From assembly GCF_900116635.1 (NCBI RefSeq), contig NZ_FPBJ01000007.1, positions 43,558 to 107,557 of the forward strand: 64,000 bases of DNA, written 5' to 3'. Under the pieces are notes generated by a model. That model did no database searches. It had not been told where the DNA came from and was given only the letters and a program-made list of their open reading frames with translations. Every line of letters begins with the position of its first letter. Position 1 is the first letter of the stretch. This stretch comes from Xenorhabdus koppenhoeferi. Its GTDB lineage: Bacteria; Pseudomonadota; Gammaproteobacteria; Enterobacterales; Enterobacteriaceae. Made by a program: the position numbers and the translations under genes. Positions 18,777 to 28,791 of the stretch are shown here, in pieces.

Positions 18777-18963
18777 ATTTGATATTTCATCGACAGAGTT
18801 ATTTCAAAAGTTATTGGTAAATTAGTTATTATTACCTACCTATTCTTCTGCCTCTGGCAATTCGTATGAACATCTTTTAGGTATTACTTTATTTGAAACG
18901 GCTTTTTGTCGGAAAATTATATTGGAATCCATTACTGACAACTGTAACTATCAACCGAAAATT

Positions 18964-18988
18964 TCCAACTCGAAAAAGCCGAGTTGGA
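18964..18988. terminator. Hairpin between the desaturase and ispH ends
   Basis: TCCAACTCG and CGAGTTGGA form a perfect nine-base stem around an AAAAAGC loop. It lies 43 bases beyond the ispH stop and serves as a likely ispH terminator. The rest of 18635-19030 is AT-rich with no gene that I can support. Confidence 0.6.
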
Positions 18989-19030
18989 GTTTACATATGC
19001 TGAAATTATTGCCCTCAAGCGAATCCAGTG

Positions 19031-19984
19031 TTAATTTACTTCTTTCACTTCAACACGCAATTCTTTTGGTACTTCGAAGACAATATTTTCTTCACGGCCA
19101 CTCAATTCGTTAACTGTTTCTGCGCCAAGAATTTTCAGGCGATCAATCACTTGTTGTACCAAAATATCAGGCGCAGATGCGCCCGCTGTGACACCGACTG
19201 CATTCACACCTTTGACCCACTCTTCTTGTATATCACCCGCAGAATCAATCAAATAAGCAGGTTTTCCCACACGTTGTGCAAGTTCGGCCAAGCGATTTGA
19301 GTTTGATGAATTTTTGGAACCAACGACTAAAACCACGTCAGCGCCATCAGCCAAATCACGCACTGCTTCCTGACGGTTGGTTGTGGCATAACAGATGTCA
19401 TCTTTGCGTGGGCCGACAATATTCGGGAAACGGGCATTGAGTGCATCAATCACTTCTGAAGTGTCGTCGACAGAAAGTGTGGTTTGTGTCATAAAACAGA
19501 GGTTATTTTCATCTTTTACTTGCATTTTCCACACATCTTCCGGGGATTCCACCAGATACATGCCACCTTCAGAGTTATTGTATTGGCCCATAGTGCCTTC
19601 CACTTCCGGGTGACCTGCATGTCCAATTAGAATCGCTTCTTTACCTTTGCGGCTTGCCCTCGCAACTTCCATATGAACTTTAGTTACCAACGGACAGGTT
19701 GCATCAAACAGCATGGTGAGATGACGGGAGCGGGCTTCCGCGCGAATGGCCTGAGAAACGCCATGTGCAGAGAAAATCAGAATGGCACCATCAGGCACTT
19801 CTGAAATTTCTTCAATGAAGATAGCCCCACGCTTTCTTAGATTATCGACGACATAACGGTTATGTACGACTTCATGGCGAACATAAATCGGAGCACCGTA
19901 TAGTTCCAGCGCCCGTTCTACAATGCTGATGGCACGATCAACACCAGCACAAAAACCACGAGGGTTAGCCAGCAATATTTGCAT
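19031..19984 (-). CDS. ispH: 4-hydroxy-3-methylbut-2-enyl diphosphate reductase
   Basis: This 317-residue protein matches E. coli IspH (316). It has the three cysteines for the [4Fe-4S] cluster in [19 protein letters not shown] and DDICYATTN, and the active-site [14 protein letters not shown]. It makes IPP and DMAPP in the last step of the MEP isoprenoid pathway. I chose the ATG at 19984 ([11 protein letters not shown]), the family start, over one eight codons upstream. The start overlaps the fkpB stop by 20 bases. A small local difference (MLFDATCP for VFDATCP) is seen and is likely harmless. Confidence 0.97.
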   Translation of the reverse strand: MQILLANPRGFCAGVDRAISIVERALELYGAPIYVRHEVVHNRYVVDNLRKRGAIFIEEISEVPDGAILIFSAHGVSQAIRAEARSRHLTMLFDATCPLVTKVHMEVARASRKGKEAILIGHAGHPEVEGTMGQYNNSEGGMYLVESPEDVWKMQVKDENNLCFMTQTTLSVDDTSEVIDALNARFPNIVGPRKDDICYATTNRQEAVRDLADGADVVLVVGSKNSSNSNRLAELAQRVGKPAYLIDSAGDIQEEWVKGVNAVGVTAGASAPDILVQQVIDRLKILGAETVNELSGREENIVFEVPKELRVEVKEVN

Positions 19985-20444
19985 GGGTTTCCTCCCGCTG
20001 AGGGTCAATTTTTAACACTTCAATTTCAAAAGTGATATTTTGTTCAGCCAGTGGATGATTAAAATCAACAGTGATAGAACCTTCAGCCACTTCTTTGATA
20101 AATCCCGGCATTTCACTGCCGTTCATAGCTGTAAATAACATGATGGTTCCTGCTTCCGGGATACCGGAGTCAGCAAAATCACGTGGAGTGAAGTACTGCA
20201 CTAAGTCAGGGTTGTGTTTACCAAAAACGGTTTCCCCTGCCAGCGTGAATTGATGTTTATCACCGATTTTCAAACCAAGAAGCTGCTGTTCCAGAGGGGC
20301 AGAGAGGCTACCATCACCAAGACGGAATAATGCTGGCTTGCCTTGACTGTAAGTCGAGTCTGCCGTTGAGCCATCATCCAGTTTTAATGTGAAGTGTAAT
20401 AAAACCACACTGTGCATTTGCACCTGCATTGACATGTTACTCAA
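19965..20444 (-). CDS. fkpB: FKBP-type peptidyl-prolyl isomerase (SlpA-like)
   Basis: This 159-residue protein matches FkpB/SlpA (149 in E. coli): [47 protein letters not shown] and [10 protein letters not shown]. It has an FKBP prolyl-isomerase domain with the inserted-flap chaperone domain in the middle, and acts in the cytoplasm on folding proteins. It sits between lspA and ispH as in E. coli. The N-terminus may start a few codons later, because several Met codons occur in the first eight residues. Confidence 0.95.
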   Translation of the reverse strand: MSNMSMQVQMHSVVLLHFTLKLDDGSTADSTYSQGKPALFRLGDGSLSAPLEQQLLGLKIGDKHQFTLAGETVFGKHNPDLVQYFTPRDFADSGIPEAGTIMLFTAMNGSEMPGFIKEVAEGSITVDFNHPLAEQNITFEIEVLKIDPQREETHANIAG

Positions 20445-20484
20445 ACCTTATATTGTGAATGATTGCAAGTATACCGGCATTGGG

Positions 20485-20613
20485 TATATACCCGTCGTCT
20501 TTCAAGTTGCAGCTTTGTTGGCTGCGCTCACTCACCCCAGTCACATAGTTAGGCTATGCTCCTGAGACTCATTCCCTTGCCGTCGCGCTGCATCTTGAAA
20601 TCCATTGGGTATA
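20485..20613. repeat. Full-length ERIC element
   Basis: About 129 bases with both inverted ends (TATACCCGTCGTCTTTCAAG; AAATCCATTGGGTATA) and the central TGACTGGGG-type core (read on the other strand). It lies between lspA and fkpB in a head-to-tail operon and would be read through by lspA-fkpB transcripts. Confidence 0.9.
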
Positions 20614-20622
20614 GATGAAATT

Positions 20623-20653
20623 ACCAGCCCCAATTTTGTTAACCGGGGCTGGT
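20623..20653. terminator. Terminator-like hairpin downstream of lspA
   Basis: ACCAGCCCC and GGGGCTGGT form a nine-base GC-rich stem with a 13-base loop. T-rich tails are short on both sides, so termination may be partial. Confidence 0.65.
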
Positions 20654-20662
20654 TTATTATCA

Positions 20663-20731
20663 TTTTCAATGACTATATTTTCCTCAATGGCTGTTTTTTC
20701 TTCAATAGCTATGTTTTCTTCAATGACTAAG
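20663..20731. repeat. Degenerate 18-base tandem repeat at the lspA 3' end
   Basis: About four units of the pattern TTTTCTTCAATGRCTAWG (15, 18, 18 and 18 bases) run from 20663 to 20731, covering the lspA stop at 20727. In the lspA direction but another frame, the units would read as IEENxA-type hexapeptides. Confidence 0.75.
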
Positions 20732-21233
20732 TTTTCGATACTGATTTTTTGTCATCTGGGCTGATAAAGCTCTCGATGATAATGAGAGCTGCCCCGATAC
20801 AGATTGCTGAATCGGCGATATTAAAAGTAGGCCAGTGCCATTCCCCGACATAAAAATCGATGAAATCGATAACAAAGCCATGTACCAGACGATCAAACAA
20901 ATTCCCCAATGCCCCACCAATCACTAAGGCGTAGGCGATATTGCTCAGTTTTTGCTTGGCACTGGAACGATACATCATCACCAGAAGCACAACAGTGATG
21001 GATATTGCCACCAAAGCAAAGAACCAGCGTTGCCAGCCACCTTTGTCTGCCAGAAAGCTGAAAGCCGCACCAAAATTCTGGGCATACATCAGATTAAAAT
21101 AAGGTATCAATGGGATAGATTCATACAACGTGAAATACTGCAACACGAAGTGTTTGCTTCCTAAATCCAATATTAATACCACAACAACCAGCCAAAGCCA
21201 GCGGAGTCCAGTGGAGCAAATGGGTTTATTCAT
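20727..21233 (-). CDS. lspA: Lipoprotein signal peptidase
   Basis: This 168-residue inner-membrane aspartyl peptidase removes signal peptides from diacylglyceryl prolipoproteins. Four membrane segments are visible. The conserved catalytic aspartates lie in [19 protein letters not shown] and [11 protein letters not shown] (about 123 and 142). Its ATG overlaps the ileS stop by one base (TGATG). The last residues (DDKKSVSKT) run into an 18-base tandem repeat. A six-A run just before them means one extra A would replace the end by an acidic repetitive tail. Confidence 0.97.
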   Translation of the reverse strand: MNKPICSTGLRWLWLVVVVLILDLGSKHFVLQYFTLYESIPLIPYFNLMYAQNFGAAFSFLADKGGWQRWFFALVAISITVVLLVMMYRSSAKQKLSNIAYALVIGGALGNLFDRLVHGFVIDFIDFYVGEWHWPTFNIADSAICIGAALIIIESFISPDDKKSVSKT

Positions 21234-24046
21234 CAGGCAAATTTACGCTCTTCACCGTTACCGGCAACGTTAGTCACACAGCGGCCGCAAAGTTCTGCAT
21301 GTTCCGCCACCACTCCCACATTTGTAGCATAGTGCCAGCAGCGTGGGCATTTCTCGCCGACAGCTTTGCGGAAAGCTACTTTTAGGCCAGCCAGATCGCT
21401 TTGTTGGGCGGTGTCTCCGGCTGTAGTGTAAGCAGCGACTTCAGCTTGAGAAGTCAGTAGTACAAAACGCAATTCGTCGGACAGTTTGTTGAGTTTTTCT
21501 GCCAGCGCTTCATCTGCATAGAGTGTGATAGCCGCTTCCAGTGAACTGCGGATATGTTTATCAGCACGAGCCTGTTCCAGAACTTTGTTGACTTCACCAC
21601 GTACTGCCAACAGATCTGCCCAGAAAGTATCGTTCATATCTTCGCCGTCAGCCAGGCCAAACAGCCCTTCATACCACTCTTCGGTAAAGACATATTGAGC
21701 ACGTTCGCCCGGCAATTCATTCCAGATTTCGTCAGCAGTAAAGGAGAGGATTGGTGCCATCCAGCGAACCAGTGCTTCTGCAATATGGAATAATGCGGTC
21801 TGGCAGCTACGGCGGGCAAGACTATCACCTTTTGCGGTGTACTGACGATCTTTGATGATATCCAAATAGAATGAACCCATTTCCACGGAGCAGAACTGCA
21901 TCAAACGCTGAACCACGGAGTGGAAATCATATTCACCATAGTATTTGAGGATATCAGCCTGTGCCGCTTGAGCACGACCTACTGCCCAGCGATCCAGAAT
22001 AACCATCTCTTCTGTTTTCACCCTGTGTTGCTCAGGATTGAAGCCATTCAGGTTTGCCAGCAGGAAGCGGGCAGTGTTGCGGATACGGCGGTAAGCATCA
22101 GCGGAACGTTTCAGGATTTCATCAGAAACCGCGATCTCACCAGTATAATCAGTAGATGCTACCCATAAGCGCAGGATATCCGCACCCAGTTTGTTCATTA
22201 CATCTTGTGGGCTGACGGTATTACCGATGGATTTGGACATTTTGCGTCCTTGCTCATCAACGGTGAAGCCATGAGTCAGCACTTGACGATAAGGTGCTTT
22301 GCCTTTGATAGCAGTAGACAACATTAGAGAAGACATGAACCAGCCACGGTGCTGGTCGGAACCTTCCAGATAGAGATCAGCTGAATTACCGTTGAATTCT
22401 GAACGTGCATCAACAACGGAAGAGTGGGTACTTCCTGAATCAAACCAAACATCCAGTGTATCTTGAGCCTTGATGTAATCAGCGGCTTCATCACCCAACA
22501 GTTCTGCTGAATCCAGATCCCACCATGCCTGAATTCCATCCACTTCAACCCGTTTGGCAACCTCTCCGATCAATTCGACAGTGCGCGGATGTGGTTCTTG
22601 TGTCTCTTTATGAACGAACAGGGACATCGGTACACCCCATGCACGCTGACGAGAGATACACCAGTCCGGACGGTTTTCGACCATTGATTCAATACGTGCT
22701 TGACCCCAGCCTGGAATCCACTGTACCCCTTTGATTTCTTTCATTGACTGGGTACGCAGACCGTTCTGATCCATGCTGATAAACCACTGTGGTGTTGCAC
22801 GGAAGATGATCGGCTTTTTATGGCGCCAACAGCAAGGGTAGCTGTGCTGAATTTTGTTCAGGCTCAGTAGTGCGCCTTTTTCTTTCAGCAGTTCAACGAT
22901 GATATCGTTCGCTTTGAAAACAAACATGCCATCCAGTGACGGATATGTACCAGAAATATAGCAACCATTCGGGCCAACCGGATTAGCAATTTCAAGACCA
23001 TATTTCAGGCTGATGGAATAGTCATCAGGGCCATGACCACCGGCGGTATGCACTGCACCGGTACCTGCTTCCAGTGTAACGTGATCACCGAGGATAGCAG
23101 GAACATCGTAGTCCATAAATGGGTGCTTAAAGCGCATCAGTTCCAGATCAGCACCTGTACAATCGCTGACAACTTCCCATGAAGTAATACCCGCCCGTTG
23201 CATAACCTGTTCGACCAGTTCAGCCGCCAGAATCAGGCATTCGTTATCAATTTTAACTAATTGGTAGGTGATTTCTGTATTTAATGAAATTGCACGGTTT
23301 GCCGGCAATGTCCACGGCGTGGTTGTCCAGATAACCAGAAAAACTGGCAGACCTTGTGGTTTTACACCAAATTTGGCGTATACGGCATCAGCATCAACAG
23401 CAGGGAAACTGACATCAATGGAAGGGGAGGTCTTATCGTAGTATTCCACTTCGGCTTCAGCGAGGGAAGAGCCGCAATCAGTACACCAATGAACAGGTTT
23501 TACGCCTTTCAGCAAATGACCATTTTTGATGATACGACCCAATGCACGAATGATGTCTGCTTCAGTTTTGAAATCCATCGTCAGGTAAGGTTTATCCCAG
23601 TCGCCCAGAACGCCCAGACGTTTGAAGTCGGTTTTCTGTGCTTCAACCTGAGTCATGGCATATTTACGGCACTCAGCACGGAATTCAGCGACGGAAAATT
23701 TTTCCCCTGGCTTACCGATGATTTGCTCAACCTTGAGCTCAATTGGCAAACCATGGCAGTCCCAACCTGGAATATAAGGCGAATCAAAGCCTGATAATCC
23801 TTTGGATTTAATAACAATATCTTTGAGAATTTTATTAACTGAGTGACCAATATGAATATTGCCATTTGCATAAGGAGGGCCGTCATGCAAAATAAACGTT
23901 TTCTTACCAGATTTTGCTTTTCTAATTGCCTGATACAAACCTTCTTTGTACCAACGTTTCAACATATCTGGTTCGCGCTTGGCTAAATCCCCGCGCATGG
24001 GGAACCCTGTTTCCGGTAAATTCAGGGTGTCTTTATAGTCACTCAT
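21233..24046 (-). CDS. ileS: Isoleucyl-tRNA synthetase
   Basis: This 937-residue class I synthetase (E. coli 938) has HIGH at 65-68, the KMSKS loop ([10 protein letters not shown]) near 602, an editing (CP1) domain between them ([12 protein letters not shown] near 242), and a C-terminal zinc finger [10 protein letters not shown] with ELCGRCV. It charges tRNA-Ile. It lies in the conserved ribF-ileS-lspA-fkpB-ispH order; a short ERIC element lies between ribF and ileS. Confidence 0.98.
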   Translation of the reverse strand: MSDYKDTLNLPETGFPMRGDLAKREPDMLKRWYKEGLYQAIRKAKSGKKTFILHDGPPYANGNIHIGHSVNKILKDIVIKSKGLSGFDSPYIPGWDCHGLPIELKVEQIIGKPGEKFSVAEFRAECRKYAMTQVEAQKTDFKRLGVLGDWDKPYLTMDFKTEADIIRALGRIIKNGHLLKGVKPVHWCTDCGSSLAEAEVEYYDKTSPSIDVSFPAVDADAVYAKFGVKPQGLPVFLVIWTTTPWTLPANRAISLNTEITYQLVKIDNECLILAAELVEQVMQRAGITSWEVVSDCTGADLELMRFKHPFMDYDVPAILGDHVTLEAGTGAVHTAGGHGPDDYSISLKYGLEIANPVGPNGCYISGTYPSLDGMFVFKANDIIVELLKEKGALLSLNKIQHSYPCCWRHKKPIIFRATPQWFISMDQNGLRTQSMKEIKGVQWIPGWGQARIESMVENRPDWCISRQRAWGVPMSLFVHKETQEPHPRTVELIGEVAKRVEVDGIQAWWDLDSAELLGDEAADYIKAQDTLDVWFDSGSTHSSVVDARSEFNGNSADLYLEGSDQHRGWFMSSLMLSTAIKGKAPYRQVLTHGFTVDEQGRKMSKSIGNTVSPQDVMNKLGADILRLWVASTDYTGEIAVSDEILKRSADAYRRIRNTARFLLANLNGFNPEQHRVKTEEMVILDRWAVGRAQAAQADILKYYGEYDFHSVVQRLMQFCSVEMGSFYLDIIKDRQYTAKGDSLARRSCQTALFHIAEALVRWMAPILSFTADEIWNELPGERAQYVFTEEWYEGLFGLADGEDMNDTFWADLLAVRGEVNKVLEQARADKHIRSSLEAAITLYADEALAEKLNKLSDELRFVLLTSQAEVAAYTTAGDTAQQSDLAGLKVAFRKAVGEKCPRCWHYATNVGVVAEHAELCGRCVTNVAGNGEERKFA

Positions 24047-24073
24047 TATTGATTCTCAGTTCCAATTTTCCGC

Positions 24074-24139
24074 TATATCCCTTGTCTTTCATGTTGCTGC
24101 CTTTATTTTGTTGGCTGCAATTTGAAATTCATTGGGTAT
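24074..24139. repeat. Short ERIC-type repeat between ribF and ileS
   Basis: The ends TATATCCCTTGTCTTTCATG and TTGAAATTCATTGGGTATC are joined with the centre missing. The element touches the ribF stop codon. Confidence 0.7.
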
Positions 24140-25083
24140 CAGGTATATGACTCGGATCGCTGCAAGAGATAATCCCTTGCGGCAACCACATCATTTGCAA
24201 TTTGCTGTTTTAGCGCATCAAGCGAAGCAAACCGCTGTTCATCACGCAATTTTTTGCGTAATACCACATCGATATGATGCCCATACAAATCCATTTGGGT
24301 ATCAATCAAATGCACTTCAAGCTGCTGGCTTTGGCCGGCAACTGTAGGACGATTACCTATATTTGCAACACCCGGCAAAGGGGTATCGCCCAATCCGTGG
24401 ACTTCAACAGCATAAACGCCCTTAACTGGTGCCACTAAACGTTTTAATGGCAGGTTGGCTGTGGGAAACCCGATGGTACGTCCCAATCTATTACCATGAA
24501 CAACTCTGCCACTTATGCTGTAAGGATGTCCCAGTAATGTTTCAGCCAATGCCAGATCATTACTTTGCAGTGCCTGACGAATGGCTGTACTGCTGATCCT
24601 AAGACCGCTGTCACAAAAACTATCTGTGCTGGCGACATCAAACTTGTATTGTTTACCTGCCTGCTGCAAATAATGGCAATCTCCGAAGCGATTCTTGCCA
24701 AAGCGGAAATCATCACCTATTGCCAGAAACTTAACACCCAGTTTTTCAACAAGCAACTTTGAAACAAAGGCTTCTGGTGAGTTGGATGCAAAATACTTGT
24801 CAAATTTTACGCATAACAGATAATCAACGCCATTTTGGGCCAGATATTTTATTTTATCTCTCAGTCTCGTCAGGCGGGCTGGTGCTTTATCTGCCGCAAA
24901 AACTTCCAAAGGCTGCGGTTCGAAAATCATGACCATCGTCGGTAATCCGAGACGTTGCCCTTCTTGCTTCAAGTGTTTTAATAAAGCCTGATGCCCCCGA
25001 TGGACACCATCAAAATTACCAATCGTCAGCACGCAACCATGGTGACGCGACCGGATATTGTGTATACCGCGAATTAGCTCCAT
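24139..25083 (-). CDS. ribF: Bifunctional riboflavin kinase/FAD synthetase
   Basis: This 314-residue protein (E. coli 313) has an N-terminal nucleotidyltransferase domain (TIGNFDGVHRGHQALL near 21, then GDDFRFGKNR near 120). The C-terminal flavokinase domain has GRTIGFPTANL near 202 and IGNRPTVAG. It turns riboflavin into FMN and FAD. It stands at the head of the leftward operon, divergent from rpsT. Confidence 0.97.
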   Translation of the reverse strand: MELIRGIHNIRSRHHGCVLTIGNFDGVHRGHQALLKHLKQEGQRLGLPTMVMIFEPQPLEVFAADKAPARLTRLRDKIKYLAQNGVDYLLCVKFDKYFASNSPEAFVSKLLVEKLGVKFLAIGDDFRFGKNRFGDCHYLQQAGKQYKFDVASTDSFCDSGLRISSTAIRQALQSNDLALAETLLGHPYSISGRVVHGNRLGRTIGFPTANLPLKRLVAPVKGVYAVEVHGLGDTPLPGVANIGNRPTVAGQSQQLEVHLIDTQMDLYGHHIDVVLRKKLRDEQRFASLDALKQQIANDVVAARDYLLQRSESYT

Positions 25084-25432
25084 AGCTGGCTCAATACCGT
25101 GGAAATTGCCGGATTATACCTTGTACAAAGCTCAAGGTTAACCCACGATCACAAAGGGTTTTAATTAATAACCTGATTCATACAATAAAAATAGGCCAGA
25201 TGCCCGAAAAATATTTAATTTATCTCATTTCTCTGAGATTCATTCTGTTTTTTTCTTGCGAAGGTCTGTATTCCCTCTCAGTAAGCTGATAAAATCCTGC
25301 GCTATCACAACGTAACCAGCGTCGCCGTACAACGACGCTTATTTGCACAAATCCATTGACAAAAGAAGGCTGAACAGGCATATTCCTCGGCCTTTGAATT
25401 GTCCTCAATAGAATATATTTGGGAGTTGGCCC
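25084..25432. promoter_or_regulatory. Divergent ribF/rpsT control region
   Basis: The region should hold the ribF promoter and the rpsT promoters and leader. The end, GGGAGTTGGCCCTTGGCTAA, is nearly the same as the E. coli rpsT start region, where the UUG start and weak Shine-Dalgarno permit S20 autoregulation. I cannot place the promoter hexamers with confidence; a 62-codon leftward frame here is not a gene. Confidence 0.5.
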
Positions 25433-25693
25433 TTGGCTAATATCAAATCAGCTAAGAAACGCGCTGTACAGTCTGAGAAACGTCGTCAGCACAACGTAAG
25501 CCGTCGTTCTATGGTGCGTACTTTTATCAAGAAAGTATACGCGGCTATCGCTACTGGCGATAAAGAAACTGCGCAGAAAGCATTCAATGACATGCAACCA
25601 ATTGTTGATCGTCACGCCTGCAAAGGTCTGATCCACAAAAATAAAGCAGCACGTCATAAGTCTGCTCTGACAGCGCAAATCAAAGCAATGTAA
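25433..25693 (+). CDS. rpsT: 30S ribosomal protein S20
   Basis: This 86-residue basic protein begins [18 protein letters not shown] after a TTG start codon at 25433. It matches S20 (87 residues in E. coli) and binds 16S rRNA. The UUG start is conserved in E. coli, where it takes part in feedback control of translation. The gene is monocistronic, with a strong terminator 20 bases downstream. Confidence 0.98.
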   Translation: MANIKSAKKRAVQSEKRRQHNVSRRSMVRTFIKKVYAAIATGDKETAQKAFNDMQPIVDRHACKGLIHKNKAARHKSALTAQIKAM

Positions 25694-25712
25694 TTATTTG
25701 TTTTGGTTATGC

Positions 25713-25744
25713 TAAAAAAAACCGGCTATAAGCCGGTTTTTTTG
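25713..25744. terminator. Bidirectional terminator between rpsT and nhaR
   Basis: The stem ACCGGCT/AGCCGGT with a three-base loop has an A-run before it and a T-run after it, so it can end both rpsT and nhaR transcripts. Confidence 0.93.
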
Positions 25745-25783
25745 TATCTGCAGGTTTTAATTTAAGGTCTTAATATTCTGGTT

Positions 25784-26710
25784 CTAACGTAATCTTTCAG
25801 GACTACTTTTGGGAGGTGAGCTAAATAAAGTCGAGAAATCTTTATTACATACTCGCTGAACTGCCGGATGTTGGATCATACGCTCTGCAAAAATGACGTA
25901 ATACTCTTCCTGTACAGTATCCAGCCGGCCTATTTCGACGATATCACTATCAGCAAAAATGTCATTGGCATAGAAGGAAGGCGCAATGAAAATAGCGTTA
26001 TGGTACATACCAAATGCTTTCATCAGTGCGGCATCATCAAATTCACCCAGGACCTCAACCTGAAGGTTTTTATTGCGTATCCATGTCAGTAGCTTTCTGC
26101 CCAGCATGGAGCGGCGACCAGGGATCAGCAAACGGCGCTCTTCCAAACATTCTGGAAACGGTTTTTCTGGGATTGGTTGACGGCAGTAAAAACTGATTTT
26201 ACATTCGCCCAACTTCACTGAGAATAACCCTTCTTGCTGAGAAGAATCCACCGGACAATCTGACAGGATCATGTCCAATTTATGCTGGCTGAGTTGTTCA
26301 AGCAGCATTTCATGTGTTGATTCAAAACAGCGTAAGTGAATTTTCTCATGTTCCACAACAGCGGTTTCCAGCACTTTGCTGACTAAACGCTTGGACAGAG
26401 CATCAGCGACACCGACATCAAACAGTAGATTTGATTCTCGGCTGTAAGTAACGATATCAAGCATTTCCTGACTGAGCGTAAACATTTTATCCGCATAACG
26501 GAAAATCAATTGTCCCAGTTCAGAAGGTACTAAACCTCTTCCCTGTCTTTTGAATAATTTTCCATCCAGACGTTCTTCCAGTGCCTTGATCTGCCCAGTA
26601 ATGGTCTGTGGTGTCAGATATAGCGCCTCTGCTGCACCCACAACAGAACCTTCCTTGCAAACATGCCAAAAATAGTAGAGGTGGTTAAAGTTTAAATGTG
26701 AAACCTGCAT
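25784..26710 (-). CDS. nhaR: LysR-family sodium-responsive activator NhaR
   Basis: This 308-residue LysR-type protein has an N-terminal helix-turn-helix ([22 protein letters not shown]) and a C-terminal substrate-binding domain. Sequence and position beside rpsT identify NhaR, which in E. coli activates the Na+/H+ antiporter gene nhaA in response to sodium and also controls pgaABCD and osmC. In E. coli nhaA lies directly upstream. Here that place holds a transposase remnant and a synteny break, so the local target is lost; nhaA may lie elsewhere. Confidence 0.93.
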   Translation of the reverse strand: MQVSHLNFNHLYYFWHVCKEGSVVGAAEALYLTPQTITGQIKALEERLDGKLFKRQGRGLVPSELGQLIFRYADKMFTLSQEMLDIVTYSRESNLLFDVGVADALSKRLVSKVLETAVVEHEKIHLRCFESTHEMLLEQLSQHKLDMILSDCPVDSSQQEGLFSVKLGECKISFYCRQPIPEKPFPECLEERRLLIPGRRSMLGRKLLTWIRNKNLQVEVLGEFDDAALMKAFGMYHNAIFIAPSFYANDIFADSDIVEIGRLDTVQEEYYVIFAERMIQHPAVQRVCNKDFSTLFSSPPKSSPERLR

Positions 26711-26745
26711 ATATTTATCCTTGTGTATGCCTCTTTATGTTGTGG

Positions 26746-26838
26746 TCAGTAACTTCCGGACACTTTTTTAGCCTCTTCCCACTGCCTTTCATATTCAACG
26801 GGAGAAATGCCTTCATTAAAACTATTGTGAATAACTGA
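26746..26838 (-). pseudogene. C-terminal tail of an IS3-family transposase
   Basis: About 30 in-frame codons ending at TGA (26746) read HNSFNEGISPVEYERQW and then EEAKKVSGSY. This is the usual C-terminal end of IS3-family OrfB transposases (the xxSPVEYE motif). A stop codon lies directly upstream at 26839, and the rest of the element is gone. It sits 35 bases before the nhaR start. Confidence 0.6.
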
Positions 26839-27274
26839 TTATCCGGGCAGGTGAAAACCCTGATTTAACGCACTACCTGGGGGAGATTGCGAATTTTGCT
26901 TCATTTTCCAAATGAATGGACAATGATAAGCCACTGACGGATTTCAATCCTAAATATGGAAAGATACTAACTCAGCTTGCGTGAAATTAGTATCTTTGGT
27001 AATTGATGGATATAAATATGGATATGTGTGTGATTATGGCGCGGTTACCTTCGTGAATGCTAATTTCAAGTACCAATAACACTCATAAAGATGCTTTATT
27101 AATAAGTTAAATAAGCGTATATGACCATTCAAAAAGTCCGATTCTGTGATAACTGTCATGGCTATTGTGGTTGTTCGTTTCGTTTTTGAGCGAAAATATA
27201 CGATAATGAGATCTGCACCCCAAAGGTTGGACGCTATACTTCAACTTAAGGGGCGCTGTTTATCAAACATTGAG
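26839..27274. other. Breakpoint spacer with possible IS end
   Basis: The spacer joins the nhaR side to the mlaB side. At 27213-27232, CTGCACCCCAAAGGTTGGAC resembles the terminal inverted repeats of IS150-type IS3 elements. I see no complete gene. A 22-codon Cys-rich frame at 27121-27189 has no ribosome-binding site. The expected neighbours (nhaA on one side, ibaG and murA on the other) are missing. Confidence 0.45.
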
Positions 27275-27610
27275 TTACGTCTTGGGCTGATTTTCCTCAA
27301 GAAGGCTTTGCAGGCCATATAACGCGATCAACGTGTTAAGGCGTTCCCCTACACCTGAAAATGACAGTATCTTACCATCTTGCTGATACTCTCCTCTTAA
27401 ACGGACAAACAGTGCCAGCCCCGTGGAGTCCACATGGCTGAGTAGGGAAACGTCAATATTATCGATTCCTTCCAGTACACTCTCTCTTTTCTGCCAGAGA
27501 GGAAGTAAACTGTTACGATCCAGCGTGCCTTTCAGAAATAACGTATTGCCCGCTTTTTCCCAACTCACCATTTCACTGGCCAGGCTGCTATCAGAAGTGC
27601 CTTTTTCCAT
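27275..27610 (-). CDS. mlaB: Phospholipid transport STAS-domain subunit MlaB
   Basis: This 111-residue protein is mostly a STAS domain with the conserved HVDSTGLALFVRLRGEY. MlaB binds the ATPase MlaF in the cytoplasm and stabilises the MlaFEDB complex. It is the last gene of the leftward mla operon, two bases after mlaC. In E. coli ibaG and murA follow; here the operon ends at a rearrangement junction. Confidence 0.92.
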   Translation of the reverse strand: MEKGTSDSSLASEMVSWEKAGNTLFLKGTLDRNSLLPLWQKRESVLEGIDNIDVSLLSHVDSTGLALFVRLRGEYQQDGKILSFSGVGERLNTLIALYGLQSLLEENQPKT

Positions 27611-27611
27611 A

Positions 27612-28241
27612 TCACTTTTTCTTTTCTAAAGTGATCGGAGCTTTTGCACTGATGGACAGTTGTTCAGTCAAACCGTTGATGCCTTTCTGACGCAAGATAT
27701 CCATCCATTCGTTCTGCTTGGTCGTGATCATGCTCACGCCCTCTGCAATCATATCGTAAGCCTGCCAATTTCCTGTTTTACTGTTTTTACGCCATTGGAA
27801 ATCCAGGCGAACTGGCGGTTGCCCATTAGGATCGCTAATAGTGACACGAATAGCCACGATAGTTTTATCATCCAATGGCTGTTCTGGGGCAATTTCATAA
27901 TTTTGACCATGATACATCGCCAGAGCCTGACCATATGCCTGTTCCAAATAAGTTTCAAACGCCTTGAAATAAGCATCGCGCTGTTCTGGGGTCGCTTGTT
28001 TGTAGTAAGGTCCCAAAACCAGTGCCCCCGCATACTTTACCTGTACGTAAGGCAACAACTCTTCACGCACAATCTGACGCAAAACTTCTGGATTTGACTG
28101 TATCCGGGATTGCTCATTCTTCAAATGGGTAAAGGTTTTTTCCGCCGCGTCTTTCATCAAGGCGTAGGGATTTGTCTGATCCGCTGCGCTGACCAGTGGC
28201 GCAACCACCAGCAATGCAACCATGAGTAATCGCTTAAACAT
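27612..28241 (-). CDS. mlaC: Periplasmic phospholipid-binding protein MlaC
   Basis: This 209-residue protein has a signal peptide ([19 protein letters not shown], cleavage before ADQ) and the MlaC/Ttg2D fold ([20 protein letters not shown], then [19 protein letters not shown]). It shuttles phospholipid between the outer-membrane MlaA complex and the inner-membrane MlaFEDB complex. Confidence 0.96.
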   Translation of the reverse strand: MFKRLLMVALLVVAPLVSAADQTNPYALMKDAAEKTFTHLKNEQSRIQSNPEVLRQIVREELLPYVQVKYAGALVLGPYYKQATPEQRDAYFKAFETYLEQAYGQALAMYHGQNYEIAPEQPLDDKTIVAIRVTISDPNGQPPVRLDFQWRKNSKTGNWQAYDMIAEGVSMITTKQNEWMDILRQKGINGLTEQLSISAKAPITLEKKK

Positions 28242-28274
28242 AAATGTTATTTCTCCTAAACAGTGAATTGTTGG

Positions 28275-28787
28275 TTAGTGTATTCGTTCAGGTGTAGAAG
28301 CGGATTTTTCCTGATTCCCGCCACCGTTCTTATACAAGAACTGACCAATCAAATCTTCAAGTACCATAGCAGGTTTAGTGTCTTCAATACGATCACCATC
28401 TTTCAACATGAAAGTTCCCAAATCCTGATCATCAAACCCGACATTGAGTGAGACGTATTGTTCACCCAGTAACCCTGAGGTTCGGATAGACAAAGAGCTT
28501 GTATTTGGAATATTGTCGTATTGAGTGAAAATATCCAATTCAACCTGCGGCGTATAAGTTTTATGATCCAACCAAATTTTTTCTACACGACCAATCACTA
28601 CTCCGCCAACTTTCACTGGCGAACGTATCTTCAGACCCCCAATATTGCCAAATGCGGCATATACGCGATAAGTTGTCTGACTGCCGAAAGATCGGATATC
28701 CGCCACTTTCAGACATAAGAAAATGATTGACGCCAGCGCAATCAAAACAAAAGCACCAATCCAAATTTCATTTTTCTTGCTTTGCAT
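28275..28787 (-). CDS. mlaD: MCE-domain subunit MlaD
   Basis: This 170-residue protein has one N-terminal membrane anchor (IWIGAFVLIALASIIFLCL) and an MCE domain (FGNIGGLKIRSPVKVGGVVIG). It forms the periplasmic hexameric ring of the Mla transporter. I chose the ATG at 28787 (MQSKKNEIW, as in E. coli) over one five codons upstream that would overlap mlaE. The C-terminal tail is shorter than in E. coli. Confidence 0.95.
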   Translation of the reverse strand: MQSKKNEIWIGAFVLIALASIIFLCLKVADIRSFGSQTTYRVYAAFGNIGGLKIRSPVKVGGVVIGRVEKIWLDHKTYTPQVELDIFTQYDNIPNTSSLSIRTSGLLGEQYVSLNVGFDDQDLGTFMLKDGDRIEDTKPAMVLEDLIGQFLYKNGGGNQEKSASTPERIH

Positions 28788-28791
28788 AGAC

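Noticed and set aside
27121..27189. 22-codon frame rich in cysteine (CDNCHGYCGC)
   Set aside because: No Shine-Dalgarno sequence, and it lies in breakpoint debris; the four cysteines are suggestive but too little to call a gene.
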